A stretch of DNA of 64,000 nt from contig NZ_CP162599.1 of the NCBI RefSeq assembly GCF_040958695.1, positions 3,506,001 to 3,570,000 of the forward strand, read 5' to 3'. This DNA comes from Ornithinibacillus sp. 4-3 (GTDB taxonomy: Bacteria > Bacillota > Bacilli > Bacillales > Amphibacillaceae). This document shows positions 44,524-53,051 of this stretch, piece by piece. The notes under the pieces were generated by a model. The model ran no database searches and was not told where the DNA came from. It was given only the letters and a program-made list of their open reading frames with translations. Positions within the stretch are counted from its first letter, which is position 1. Each line of letters starts with the position of its first letter. The position numbers and the translations under genes were made by a program.

Positions 44524-44949
44524 TTGGCTGTTATTGCAGCAAATGAAGAGCAAGTTGCACTACTGGCAAGACTAATGCGTGCAGAAGCTGAAGGTGATGG
44601 TCAGCTAGGAATGCTAATGGTTGGAAATACAGGTATTAATCGTGTTCTAGCAGACTGTCTAGATTTTTCAAATGTCCGCACAATTACAGATATGGTTTTT
44701 CAAAGCCCCGGTGGATTTGAAGCAACACAAAAGGGCTATTTTTACCAACGTGCGAGAGATATAGATATTGAGCTTGCTAGGCGCGTTATCCGTGGTGAAA
44801 TGTTTCATCCAGCAACGAGTTCACTTTGGTTTTTTCGACCTGAAGGAAACTGTCCAGAGCAATGGTTTGGCCAATGGAATACAGGTAGATATAAAGCACA
44901 CTGCTTTTTTGCTCCAACCGCTAGCGAATGTCCTCAAGTATATCGATGA
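44524..44949 (+). CDS. cwlJ: Spore cortex-lytic hydrolase CwlJ
   Basis: Coat-located cortex hydrolase (hydrolase_2/SleB-like family) that acts during germination, activated by calcium dipicolinate. The protein has 141 residues. ARLMRAEAEGDGQLGMLMVGN contains the catalytic Glu, with GYFYQRARD and LWFFRPEGNCP conserved. The start is TTG (44524) with GAGGTGAT 4-6 bases upstream. gerQ follows after about 80 bases, the known cwlJ-gerQ pair. Confidence 0.93.
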   Translation: MAVIAANEEQVALLARLMRAEAEGDGQLGMLMVGNTGINRVLADCLDFSNVRTITDMVFQSPGGFEATQKGYFYQRARDIDIELARRVIRGEMFHPATSSLWFFRPEGNCPEQWFGQWNTGRYKAHCFFAPTASECPQVYR

Positions 44950-45029
44950 GAAAATTGGATATGTTCCTCATTAGCATGTTTTTTTATTTTTTCTCATAAG
45001 CTTTTATAAGATGAATTGGAGGTTTTTTA

Positions 45030-45587
45030 ATGAATAATCAAAATCAGGTAAATCGCTCTTTTCCTTATCCATACCCTGTCTTCCCTTATTACTATCCACA
45101 ATCACAGCCAGTATACCATCCGTCCTTTTCGCCGAGGCAACCACATCAGCAAGTTCAAGAAAATGTACAAAGATTTGAAGAAAATCAAGTGACTGAATCA
45201 GCAGGGGAATATCAAGAAGCAACTGAAGCACGTGAAGCTCAGTTCTCACATGATGTCCAACAAGAGCGAGAAATGCCATCTTCTGACGGCCATATCCAGG
45301 GCATGTTACCAATGCAGCAATCCTATATTGAAAATATTTTGCGTTTAAATCGTGGCAAAAGAGTGGTTGTTTATATGACCTTTCCTGATAAAAACCAGCA
45401 AACATTTACGGGGAATATAGAGGCAGCAGGTAGAGATCATATTATATTGAGTGATCCTGATTCTAATGAAAGATATTTACTGTTAATGATTTACCTAGAT
45501 TATGTTTTATTTGAAGAAAGAATTAATTATCATCTGCCACAAGCTAACCCAAATGCCAATTTCTTTACAACATCTTCTCCTCGTTGA
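45030..45587 (+). CDS. gerQ: Spore coat protein GerQ
   Basis: Coat protein required to place CwlJ in the spore coat; cross-linked by transglutaminase. The 185-residue protein has a Pro/Tyr/Gln-rich N-terminus (FPYPYPVFPYYYPQSQPVY), a charged linker and a conserved C-terminal domain (SYIENILRLNRGKRVVVYMTF, SDPDSNERYLLLMIYLDYV). Start ATG is behind TTGGAGG. It stands directly after cwlJ. Confidence 0.92.
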   Translation: MNNQNQVNRSFPYPYPVFPYYYPQSQPVYHPSFSPRQPHQQVQENVQRFEENQVTESAGEYQEATEAREAQFSHDVQQEREMPSSDGHIQGMLPMQQSYIENILRLNRGKRVVVYMTFPDKNQQTFTGNIEAAGRDHIILSDPDSNERYLLLMIYLDYVLFEERINYHLPQANPNANFFTTSSPR

Positions 45588-45595
45588 ATGAAAAA

Positions 45596-45628
45596 GGATG
45601 ACACGGGCTTCTATTTCTCGTGTCATCC
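45596..45628 (-). terminator. Hairpin between gerQ and a small membrane gene
   Basis: Perfect 10-base arms GGATGACACG / CGTGTCATCC (45596-45605, 45619-45628). A run of T is present only on the minus strand (TTTTTC); on the plus strand the stem is followed by ATTATAGG. It may stop antisense transcription from the ywdI-ywdK side. Confidence 0.6.
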
Positions 45629-45668
45629 ATTATAGGTGTTTACTTTTACTAATGGAAGGAGCGTTCCG

Positions 45669-45917
45669 ATGAGACATCCTCATGAAAGATACATTCTTGC
45701 TGAAATTGCCCTGACTGTTTTAGCAATTATTTGTGGGCTCCTCGCATGGATTACATCATTTATTTTCATGTTATATCTTTCCATCTACTGCATTGCTTTT
45801 AGTATCATTTGTGAAGGAATTATCGCTCTTTCCATCAGTGAAATACAACATGCATTAAAGCATGCAGCTAAAGCAGTCATACTCCTTATCATTGCTACTT
45901 GTCTATTATTTATCTGA
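45669..45917 (+). CDS. Small membrane protein, unknown function
   Basis: The 82-residue protein has three hydrophobic stretches (about 8-28, 30-48 and 62-82) and little else. ATG 45669 is preceded by GGAAGGAG; a longer frame from 45636 lacks a site. It lies 80 bases after gerQ without an intervening plus-strand terminator, so it may be read with gerQ. It converges on ywdK, with only five bases between stops. Confidence 0.7.
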   Translation: MRHPHERYILAEIALTVLAIICGLLAWITSFIFMLYLSIYCIAFSIICEGIIALSISEIQHALKHAAKAVILLIIATCLLFI

Positions 45918-45922
45918 CAAAA

Positions 45923-46297
45923 TTAGCTGATATACTTCATGATAGCGTAACCTAATAATACCCAACCAACTAAGAACAACACACCACCAAATGGAGTAAT
46001 CATTGCTAATATTTTTGTACCTGTTATGGAATATAAATATAAGCTACCTGAGAATAGCAGAATTCCTGCAAAGAATGACCATCCTGCCCAAACCATACCA
46101 GCGCTTTGTATCTTCATCATCAATAACCCTGTAATAAATAATGCGACTGTGTGAAACATTTGATATTGAACCGCCTTCTCCCAGGTGTTCAACATTTTAT
46201 CTGTTAATTTCCCTTCTAATCCGTGTGCACCAAAAGCACCTAGCGCTACAGCTAGGAAGCCATTAATAGCACCTAATAATAAAAATATTTTTATCAT
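45923..46297 (-). CDS. ywdK: YwdK family membrane protein (DUF423)
   Basis: Four-helix membrane protein of 124 residues; the N-terminal LGAINGFLAVALGAFGAHGLEG is the DUF423 signature. Function unknown. Start ATG 46295-46297 (MIKIFLLLG) follows AAAGGG; the longer frame overlaps ywdI and is rejected. It is 19 bases downstream of ywdI. Confidence 0.88.
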   Translation of the reverse strand: MIKIFLLLGAINGFLAVALGAFGAHGLEGKLTDKMLNTWEKAVQYQMFHTVALFITGLLMMKIQSAGMVWAGWSFFAGILLFSGSLYLYSITGTKILAMITPFGGVLFLVGWVLLGYAIMKYIS

Positions 46298-46316
46298 GCT
46301 ACCCTTTACCCCTCTC

Positions 46317-46592
46317 TTAGAAATCGAAGATCGAATCTCCGTTTGCATCTTCATGATCTATTTTCTCATGTTTGTCTTCTTTACTTGCTCGTATTTCACC
46401 GAACATAGCTATCTGTTCCTGTTGAGTTGCATCCAGCGGTGAACCACTTTCTTGTTTATCCAATAATAATTCACATAGCATATAAATTTTTGATATATGA
46501 ATAGTAATATCTTGATTATGTTGTTGTTGAATTTGTGCTTCCTGCAACTCTTTCATCATTTTTTGTAAAACTGTGTTATTAGAAATAGTCAC
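46317..46592 (-). CDS. ywdI: YwdI family protein (DUF5327)
   Basis: Soluble helical protein of 91 residues with the pattern VLQKMMKELQEAQIQQQH and ISKIYMLCELLLDKQE that is shared by YwdI homologues. Function unknown. The GTG at 46590-46592 is 8 bases from AAGGAG; the TTG two codons upstream is too close to it. Confidence 0.78.
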   Translation of the reverse strand: MTISNNTVLQKMMKELQEAQIQQQHNQDITIHISKIYMLCELLLDKQESGSPLDATQQEQIAMFGEIRASKEDKHEKIDHEDANGDSIFDF

Positions 46593-46822
46593 ACCCAATA
46601 CTCCTTTTCTTTTTTATACCCTTTACGTTTAAAGTATATCATGAGAAGCATTTAGATAAACGTTAGAATCATGACAGTTTTTTTACTAAAGATTATAGTT
46701 TTCTCTTGGACTAGTTCAGTAGATGCAGGTATCTGTATTATTCCTTATTTGTTGTAGTTCTTCTTGTGATTGACAACAGATCTCTATTTTTCATTATCCT
46801 TCCTAATTTTTTAGTGTATCCT

Positions 46823-47323
46823 TTACATATTTTCATTAATTATTTTTTCCATCGCCATAACATCTACAAATTTACCATCAAGAATTCCTTGATTCTTAAA
46901 TATTCCTACTTGGCGATATTGCAATTTATTATATAATCCTTGACCTAAATCATTAGATGGGAAAGTAAATAAAACTAACTTATAAAAATCATGATTCAAT
47001 GCTTCTATCTCAAGTTGCTTCAGTAATTTTTGCCCCACCCCTTGTCCTCTAAAGTCTCGATGAATGTAGATAGAAACTTCCCCTACCCCTTTGTAAACTT
47101 CTCTAGAATTATAAGGGTTTATGGCTGACCAGCCGATGATATTTGTTTTTTCATCTTCTGCAACTAACCCAACATATCTATTTTGATGCTGGAGAAACCA
47201 AGAATCGATATCTTCTTGATTTTTTAACTTCACTTCAAGCGTAGCGACTCTATCCTCTATTCCTTGGTTATAAATGTTTAATATTTCCGATAAGTCTTTT
47301 GCTTCTACTTTTCTAATATTCAT
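46823..47323 (-). CDS. GNAT family N-acetyltransferase
   Basis: Acetyltransferase of 166 residues. The acetyl-CoA loop is RDFRGQGVGQKLL; the fold and FKNQGILDGKFVDVMAM end resemble the phosphinothricin acetyltransferase / ArsN1 branch. Substrate unknown. The ATG at 47321-47323 follows GGAAGAGG. It is monocistronic, 500 bases from its neighbour. Confidence 0.85.
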   Translation of the reverse strand: MNIRKVEAKDLSEILNIYNQGIEDRVATLEVKLKNQEDIDSWFLQHQNRYVGLVAEDEKTNIIGWSAINPYNSREVYKGVGEVSIYIHRDFRGQGVGQKLLKQLEIEALNHDFYKLVLFTFPSNDLGQGLYNKLQYRQVGIFKNQGILDGKFVDVMAMEKIINENM

Positions 47324-47717
47324 TAAATTACCTCTTCCTATATCATTAATCAATACGTGATAAAGTCAAATATACCCCAGTAAAGAGATCACTATTAGAG
47401 CTTAGAATATTCTTCTTCCTCATAGTACCTTGCTGGAAAAGTTAGATGCAACTATCCTCAGAGAATTTATCGATAAAATTTTTGTTTCGGCAAAATATTT
47501 AAATCTAAAACACAAAAGTTGGCGCAGTCTAACACCACGCCAACTTTGCATAATTGTTTTCTTCATTAGGCCACGCATCGTTAAAGCCTTTCCTTTTTAA
47601 CTACCCCACTTATGTGACCCTTTACAGTCTCATTGCAATGAGAGTCGCGCGCCCAGTACACTGCTATAAAAACGCTTCTTCAAGTATTCATCCTATAAGT
47701 TGTAAAATCCAATTTTC
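47324..47717. other. Gap between the GNAT gene and a small gene
   Basis: The 394-base gap holds a terminator-like hairpin at 47515-47547 and otherwise unremarkable AT-rich sequence. A 70-codon plus-strand frame at 47554-47766 has no ribosome binding site and is not supported. Confidence 0.5.
47515..47549 (-). terminator. Terminator after the small gene at 47718
   Basis: Perfect 10-base arms AAAGTTGGCG / CGCCAACTTT (47515-47524, 47538-47547), followed on the minus strand by TGTGTTTTAG, about 170 bases past the small gene. Confidence 0.65.
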
Positions 47718-47864
47718 TTATTGCACACCGCACATTTTTTCGTTTTTTTGTTGTTCTTCTGCATAGCGCTCACACATCCATTGTAAAAATTGCAGCTCTT
47801 CCTTTTGCAATTTTCGATGAAGCCTTTTTTCTGTATCTTCACATACCTGTAAAAAGTTCTCCAT
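47718..47864 (-). CDS. Small protein of unknown function
   Basis: A 48-residue reading frame, MENFLQVCEDTEKRLHRKLQ followed by EELQFLQWMCERYAEEQQ, is mostly helical and charged. It has an AAAGGATG site ahead of the ATG and a well-placed sigma-A promoter, so it is probably real. Near the end it crosses a run of seven A; with one A fewer the protein would end KCAVCNKKIGFYNL, a CxxC-bearing tail, instead of NEKMCGVQ. I do not recognise the family. Confidence 0.6.
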   Translation of the reverse strand: MENFLQVCEDTEKRLHRKLQKEELQFLQWMCERYAEEQQKNEKMCGVQ

Positions 47865-47915
47865 TACGCTACATCCTTTCCAACTTTATAACGTCTTATA
47901 TTACTTAGTTTGTTC

Positions 47916-47958
47916 ATTATAACGGTATATTTATATTTATTCAATATTGAATATTGAA
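47916..47958 (-). promoter_or_regulatory. Promoter with overlapping palindromic operator for the small gene
   Basis: On the minus strand TTGAAT (47939-47944), a 17-base spacer and TATAAT (47916-47921), about 50 bases before the small gene. The -35 lies within a palindrome TTCAATATTGAATATTGAA (47940-47958), a likely repressor site. Confidence 0.6.
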
Positions 47959-48003
47959 ATAATTACGAATTCTTATAGAAGAAATAACATATAATACTTT
48001 TAA

Positions 48004-49638
48004 TTATTTTTCAAAAACAACCTTACCACCAATAATTGTCTTTAATACTGGTACATCAATAATTTCCATTGGATTAATCGCAGTAGGATCTGCTCCAAGT
48101 AATGCAAGATCTGCTTGCTTACCAACCTCTATGCTTCCGGCAATATCTTCATTAAAGTTCAATTTTGCTCCATCGATTGTCATGGTGCGTAGAGCTGTTT
48201 CTACGTCAATTCGCTGCTCAGGACCTAAAACATGCCCTTCTCGAGTTACACGATTGACAGCTGCCCAAATAGAAAATAATGGGGATACTGGTGTTACCGG
48301 ACAATCTGAATGTAATGTAAAGAGTAAATTCCGCTCCTGCGCTTCTGCTAATGGGCTTATTCTTCGAGCACGATCAGGGCCTAAAAATAACGCCTTGTGA
48401 CGGTCTCCCCAATAATATACATGATTGATAAAAAATGAGCCCGCTACTTGTAAACGCTGCATGCGATCAAGATCAGCGACAGTTGCTGTTTGGACATGCT
48501 CAATACGATGCCGATGATCTGTGCGGGGATATTTTGCAATGGCTAACTCATATGCATCTAAAATTGAACCAATAGCGCGATCTCCATTACCATGAATCGC
48601 CATTCGGAATCCTCGTCGGTGAAGATGAGCAACCTCTTCATTTAAAAAGGATTGATCAAAGATAAAATCCCCGTACAAGTCTGAATCTGTATGATATGGT
48701 TCTCTTAAGGCTCCTGTTAAGCCCTGAATGGAACCATCCTGAAACATTTTTGCGCTATCTAAGCGCACACGCCCTTCTGAATGTTCATCCAAATAATGAT
48801 CTACCTCTTCTGCTGTCTTCTCTTTAAATAAATCATGATTTCGAAGCATATCATGCATAATCATCAAGCGCATATGCATCGGATTTACCTGCTGTTTGGC
48901 AGCCGCTATATGGGCTTGTAAATCTAATTCATCACGAATTGCTGCATCATTTGCTGTTGTAATCCCTTGGGCTAAATAATCTTTAGCACCTTCACCAATT
49001 TGCTTAACATACTCTTCTAGTGTAGAAGAAGGTAAAAATTTACGGATCACAAGGTTTGCTGTTTCATACAGCACTCCATCAAGTGAACCAGCCTCATCAC
49101 GTCCAAAATGACCTCCTTCTGGATCTTTTACTGAATCATCCATACCAGCTACTTCAAGTCCTTTTGAATTAATTACACCAAAATGTCCTGAGATATGATT
49201 AATATGAACAGGATGATTTGGAGCTATTTTGTCTAAGTCAGCTCGATTTGGATGCCGTTTGTCCGCTAATAATGTATCATCATATGCATAACCAATAATC
49301 CATTCACCAGCTGGCGTATTCGCAACTTTATCTGCTATACGCTTTTGGATATCTGCAATCGACTTATTTAATGGACTGCCACAATTGACATGCTTCTTCT
49401 GCAAGCCATAGCCACCTAGGTGTGTATGTGTATCAATAAAACCTGGAATCAGTGTACCTCCCTCAGCATCTATAATGGTTAAATTCTCTATATCTTCTAT
49501 TTCTCCACGGGGTGGTTCTTTATCCTGCCAAATTCCACTAATTAATCCATCTTTTATTGCTACAGACCCTGCTCTACTGCTTTTCTTATCTAGTGTAATA
49601 ACATTTGCATTCGTAATAATTACATCTGCGTATACCAT
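48004..49638 (-). CDS. Amidohydrolase family protein (YtcJ-like)
   Basis: Metal-dependent amidohydrolase of 544 residues (amidohydrolase_3 type). HxH is in FIDTHTHLGG, later metal ligands in HINHISGHFGV, HGNGDRAIG, HRIEHVQ and LHSDCPVTPVSP. The family cleaves N-formyl or cyclic amides; substrate unknown. It lies 52 bases downstream of an M20 amidohydrolase and a flavin reductase-like gene, forming a probable catabolic operon. Confidence 0.88.
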   Translation of the reverse strand: MVYADVIITNANVITLDKKSSRAGSVAIKDGLISGIWQDKEPPRGEIEDIENLTIIDAEGGTLIPGFIDTHTHLGGYGLQKKHVNCGSPLNKSIADIQKRIADKVANTPAGEWIIGYAYDDTLLADKRHPNRADLDKIAPNHPVHINHISGHFGVINSKGLEVAGMDDSVKDPEGGHFGRDEAGSLDGVLYETANLVIRKFLPSSTLEEYVKQIGEGAKDYLAQGITTANDAAIRDELDLQAHIAAAKQQVNPMHMRLMIMHDMLRNHDLFKEKTAEEVDHYLDEHSEGRVRLDSAKMFQDGSIQGLTGALREPYHTDSDLYGDFIFDQSFLNEEVAHLHRRGFRMAIHGNGDRAIGSILDAYELAIAKYPRTDHRHRIEHVQTATVADLDRMQRLQVAGSFFINHVYYWGDRHKALFLGPDRARRISPLAEAQERNLLFTLHSDCPVTPVSPLFSIWAAVNRVTREGHVLGPEQRIDVETALRTMTIDGAKLNFNEDIAGSIEVGKQADLALLGADPTAINPMEIIDVPVLKTIIGGKVVFEK

Positions 49639-49690
49639 CTGTAAATCTCCTTTTCCTTATTAGTCTAAGCATTGGTGTCTAAATTTACTT

Positions 49691-50965
49691 TTACACTACT
49701 GGTGGTTCATATGGCTTTGTATTCATCTCTTTAAAAAAGTCTGCAACACTTTGGCTTTCTCTAGGATAATCAATTGACACATTGGATTGTAAAAAGTCAA
49801 TCGCATATTGCACCGTTGCAGCAACACCAAACGGAAGCGCATCTTCATCTATTTCAAAAAATGCATTATGATGCTCTGCACCTGTGCCCTTCTCTTTACT
49901 TTCAATTCCCACAAAAGCAAAAACTCCTGGAAAATACTTTTGATAAAAGGAAAATGGCTCTGATGCCATCCAAGCTGGGTATGAATAGACAACATCCTCC
50001 CCTATAGCCTTTTTAATAGCCTGTTCTGCAATACCTGCACAAGTTTCCTCATTATAGACGGACAAGTTTCGAGCTACAGGCTTCATATCAAAATGATAGG
50101 TACAATGGTATTCCTCACATTTTCTTTCTAATAATCGAATAAACTCTTCTGCACCTGCCAACCCTTGTTCATAATGTAAGTAGCGAATAGTACCACTAAA
50201 TGCTAGCTCCTCTGGAATTACGTTTGCTGCCATTCCTGCTGAAACACTGCCAATAGAATATGTAATTGGCATAAATGGATCTAAAGACTTTAAGCGCATT
50301 GCTTGTAAACTTTGATGAAAATCAGTAAAACAATCAACTGGCGAGAAGGATAAATCAGGTCTAGATCCATGACCACTCTTTCCTTTAATAGTAACCTGGA
50401 AACCCGAAACCCCTGACATGCGTGGACCAGCATCTACAGAAATTTTCCCTGTTGGAATATCTGATTTCAGATGGATTCCCCATATACCATCTGCTCCCAT
50501 TTCTACTAGTCTAGATAGAATTCGGTAAATTCCTCCACCTACTTCTTCTCCTTGTTCGAAAGCAAGGATTACCTTTCCTTCAAGAGCTTGTTTATTTTCT
50601 ACTAAAATTTTCGCTGCACCAAGTAACATTGCCGTATGTCCATCATGTCCGCATGTATGTGCAGCACGATCATCCTGGGAAACAACCACCTTAGGTTGTT
50701 TTAAATTATTCGGCTCTTCCTTCATTGGTAATGCATCAATATCAGCTCGTAGCACAATCGTTTTCCCAGGACGATCCCCCTCAATAATTCCAATAATTCC
50801 TCCATGCGGAATTATTTCATTTTCTATTCCCAGTTTGCTTAATTCATCTACAATCACTTGAATTGTTCGTTCTTCCTGCATACCTATCTCGGGATGTTCA
50901 TGCAAATCTCGGTAAAGTCCTACTACATATTCCTCTGCTTGTTTTGCGAGCATAAAAGTATCCAT
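49691..50965 (-). CDS. M20 family amidohydrolase / peptidase
   Basis: Dimetal amidohydrolase of 424 residues (hippurate hydrolase / IAA-amino acid hydrolase branch). DLHEHPEIGMQEE, ADIDALPMKEE, CGHDGHTAMLLGAAK and the metal Glu in FEQGEEVGGG are present, with a dimerisation lid domain (about 190-300). It cleaves N-acyl amino acids or similar amides. Part of the three-gene cluster 48004-51625. Confidence 0.9.
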   Translation of the reverse strand: MDTFMLAKQAEEYVVGLYRDLHEHPEIGMQEERTIQVIVDELSKLGIENEIIPHGGIIGIIEGDRPGKTIVLRADIDALPMKEEPNNLKQPKVVVSQDDRAAHTCGHDGHTAMLLGAAKILVENKQALEGKVILAFEQGEEVGGGIYRILSRLVEMGADGIWGIHLKSDIPTGKISVDAGPRMSGVSGFQVTIKGKSGHGSRPDLSFSPVDCFTDFHQSLQAMRLKSLDPFMPITYSIGSVSAGMAANVIPEELAFSGTIRYLHYEQGLAGAEEFIRLLERKCEEYHCTYHFDMKPVARNLSVYNEETCAGIAEQAIKKAIGEDVVYSYPAWMASEPFSFYQKYFPGVFAFVGIESKEKGTGAEHHNAFFEIDEDALPFGVAATVQYAIDFLQSNVSIDYPRESQSVADFFKEMNTKPYEPPVV

Positions 50966-50986
50966 TTTCTCATCCTTATCTTTTTA

Positions 50987-51625
50987 TTATTTACTACGAT
51001 CTACAGGCGACTTCAGATATTGTTTTAATTGTTCATTTGGTAATGAAAAAATTGTTTCTACTGGTGAATAATTTCCTGCTAATCTACCAAGAGGTGCTAG
51101 CTTTTCTAAATTAATTTTCCCATTTTCATAGAGTTCATCTTTCACATGATATCGTACAACTCTTCCTAAAATAAGATGATCTTCACCAATAGGAATAATA
51201 TCGTGTAATGTTAATTCCATACTAATTGGTGCTTCCAATAAACGTGGTGCTTTAACCACCTCTGAATCAATTGCTGTTAATCCTATATGAGCAAATTCAT
51301 CCACATCACTTGGCAGGTTTTCACTACTGTATTGCATTTCATTGGCTAGGGAAGCGGTTACAATATTAACGACAAAATCTTTCTGTTCGCGAATGTTAGT
51401 AAGTGTATCCTTTACTGTTCCTGCTCGTTCTGCTGTCCCTACACCTACGGAAATAACCAAGGTAGGAGGATTTCTTGAAGCGATGGTAAAGAAACTATAT
51501 GGCGCGATATTTGCTATGCCATCCTGAGAAACTGTAGAGACCCAAGCAATGGGACGTGGAACAACAGCTCCAGAGAGCAGTTTATAAACACTTTGTGGAT
51601 CTAGGTCATTTGGATTGATAATCAT
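50987..51625 (-). CDS. Flavin reductase-like FMN-binding split-barrel protein
   Basis: The 212-residue protein has the flavin reductase-like domain: VVPRPIAWVSTVSQDGIANIAPYSFF binds FMN. Members reduce or bind FMN and often serve small catabolic pathways. It begins the cluster with the two amidohydrolases, 21 bases before the M20 gene. It could supply reduced flavin to an absent monooxygenase or act on a pathway intermediate; unknown. Confidence 0.85.
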   Translation of the reverse strand: MIINPNDLDPQSVYKLLSGAVVPRPIAWVSTVSQDGIANIAPYSFFTIASRNPPTLVISVGVGTAERAGTVKDTLTNIREQKDFVVNIVTASLANEMQYSSENLPSDVDEFAHIGLTAIDSEVVKAPRLLEAPISMELTLHDIIPIGEDHLILGRVVRYHVKDELYENGKINLEKLAPLGRLAGNYSPVETIFSLPNEQLKQYLKSPVDRSK

Positions 51626-51670
51626 TATTGTGGCAATCTCCTTTTATATTGATTATGTCGAAGCGTAATA

Positions 51671-51697
51671 AGGGTTTTTCATCAAGTTAAAAACCCT
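51671..51697. other. Hairpin upstream of the flavin reductase-like gene
   Basis: Perfect 9-base arms AGGGTTTTT / AAAAACCCT (51671-51679, 51689-51697), 46 bases before the gene. A leader hairpin or regulatory site; no long T-run follows on the minus strand. Confidence 0.4.
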
Positions 51698-51776
51698 CTA
51701 CAATGAAGAACATATTTTTCCCCAGTATATCCCTAATTTTTCTGAATAGCAAGTCACTTTAGGATAGGTAGAATAA

Positions 51777-51827
51777 AGAAAAAATGAGATGCTCAAAAAG
51801 TAAGTTTTCTCACTTTCTAGCACCTCA
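51777..51827 (-). terminator. Terminator after the acyltransferase gene
   Basis: Outer arms TGAGATGCT / AGCACCTCA (51785-51793, 51819-51827) plus an inner stem, followed by TTTTTTC on the minus strand. Confidence 0.8.
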
Positions 51828-51883
51828 CTAATTATTTTCTTCATCAATTTCAAAAAGCACTTTTTTTCTTTCATTTTCAACAT

Positions 51884-52873
51884 TTATTTTTGTAAAATAT
51901 CTTTTCGTAACACGGTTGTTTTTCCTTCTATAAGCGGTTGCCAAATTCCGAGTATCCAGCGATGTGATAACAAAAACACGATGACTAACGATAATAAGGC
52001 TAATCCGAAGACATCTAACATATTATTCACATGTAAAATTCCAGTCTCTCGGAAAAATTGGATGAAAAATCCGTGTAATAAATAAACATACAATGTTCTT
52101 TGACCTAAATAAGTGAATGTATACATTTTATTCGGTATCCAAGCTAAAACTGCAATCGCCATCGCTATAGATGCTATATAAACTCCGATTCTAACTAGTC
52201 CACCAATCTCTGGAAAACCAAGCTCACTATAGGATTTGGAAGAGAGTAACCAGCCTGTGTTAATCTCAGGTAACCAATAAACAACAAAGACCATTGCAGC
52301 AAGTACTAGAGTTCCAATGATTTTTACTGAATTACGCTTCACAAGCATGACATGTTCCTTCGTCAACCAATAACCACAGAGAAAGAATGGAAAGAATACG
52401 AAGGTGCGTGATAAACTCAATGTCTGACCAATGTCATCAATATAACCAACTGCTATCCCAATCCCAAATGCTAAAAGAATTCCAAGCATTGGTGGGATTT
52501 TTCGATATACAATTAACATAATATGCCAACTAAATAAGCTCATCAAAAACCACAATGACCACTCTGGCGTTAACACACTAACTCCCCAAGCTGATTTCCC
52601 TAGGAAATAATAATAAGCACTGTAAATAAGTTGGAAAATAATGTATGGAATCAGCAATTTTTTCGCTAATTGTAGTATATAAGTTAAATTTCCAGAGCCT
52701 TTGGCAAAGAATCCAGCAGTAAATATGAATGCAGGCATACTAAAAAAGTATATCCAAGTATATAAAGTATACACGCCCGTAACATCATTCGTGTACGGTT
52801 GAATGATATGCCCAAAGACAACAAGAAAGATTAAAATAAATTTAGCATTGTCAAAATAAGCTTCTCTTGTCAT
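51884..52873 (-). CDS. Acyltransferase 3 family membrane protein
   Basis: Integral membrane acyltransferase of 329 residues with about ten helices. YFDNAKFILIFLVVFGHI near the N-terminus carries the family His; it may O-acylate a wall polymer, polysaccharide or lipid. The substrate is unknown. ATG 52871-52873 follows GAGAGGTGG; the GTG three codons upstream overlaps that site. Confidence 0.85.
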   Translation of the reverse strand: MTREAYFDNAKFILIFLVVFGHIIQPYTNDVTGVYTLYTWIYFFSMPAFIFTAGFFAKGSGNLTYILQLAKKLLIPYIIFQLIYSAYYYFLGKSAWGVSVLTPEWSLWFLMSLFSWHIMLIVYRKIPPMLGILLAFGIGIAVGYIDDIGQTLSLSRTFVFFPFFLCGYWLTKEHVMLVKRNSVKIIGTLVLAAMVFVVYWLPEINTGWLLSSKSYSELGFPEIGGLVRIGVYIASIAMAIAVLAWIPNKMYTFTYLGQRTLYVYLLHGFFIQFFRETGILHVNNMLDVFGLALLSLVIVFLLSHRWILGIWQPLIEGKTTVLRKDILQK

Positions 52874-52985
52874 TTTAACCACCTCTCCGTTTATACTTTA
52901 CCCGTAATTAAGTAGTTATGTATCACTTTTACACATTTGTAAAATGAATGTTAATCCATAATTGTTTTGTAAAAAATGTTCCCTA

Positions 52986-53014
52986 TTCAAATAACTCTGA
53001 TAGTAAAGTATAAT
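52986..53014 (+). promoter_or_regulatory. Candidate promoter of the PLP-enzyme gene
   Basis: TTCAAA (52986-52991), 17-base spacer, TATAAT (53009-53014), 38 bases before the start codon. Confidence 0.55.
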
Positions 53015-53051
53015 TAAAGTTAAATAATTTTTTCTCAAGGAGGCTATTTAA

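Noticed and set aside
47554..47766. A 70-codon plus-strand frame
   Set aside because: No ribosome binding site, and it overlaps the better supported small gene on the other strand.
51698..51883. A 61-codon frame on the minus strand just after the acyltransferase gene
   Set aside because: It covers the terminator stem, has no ribosome binding site and directly follows a stop codon.
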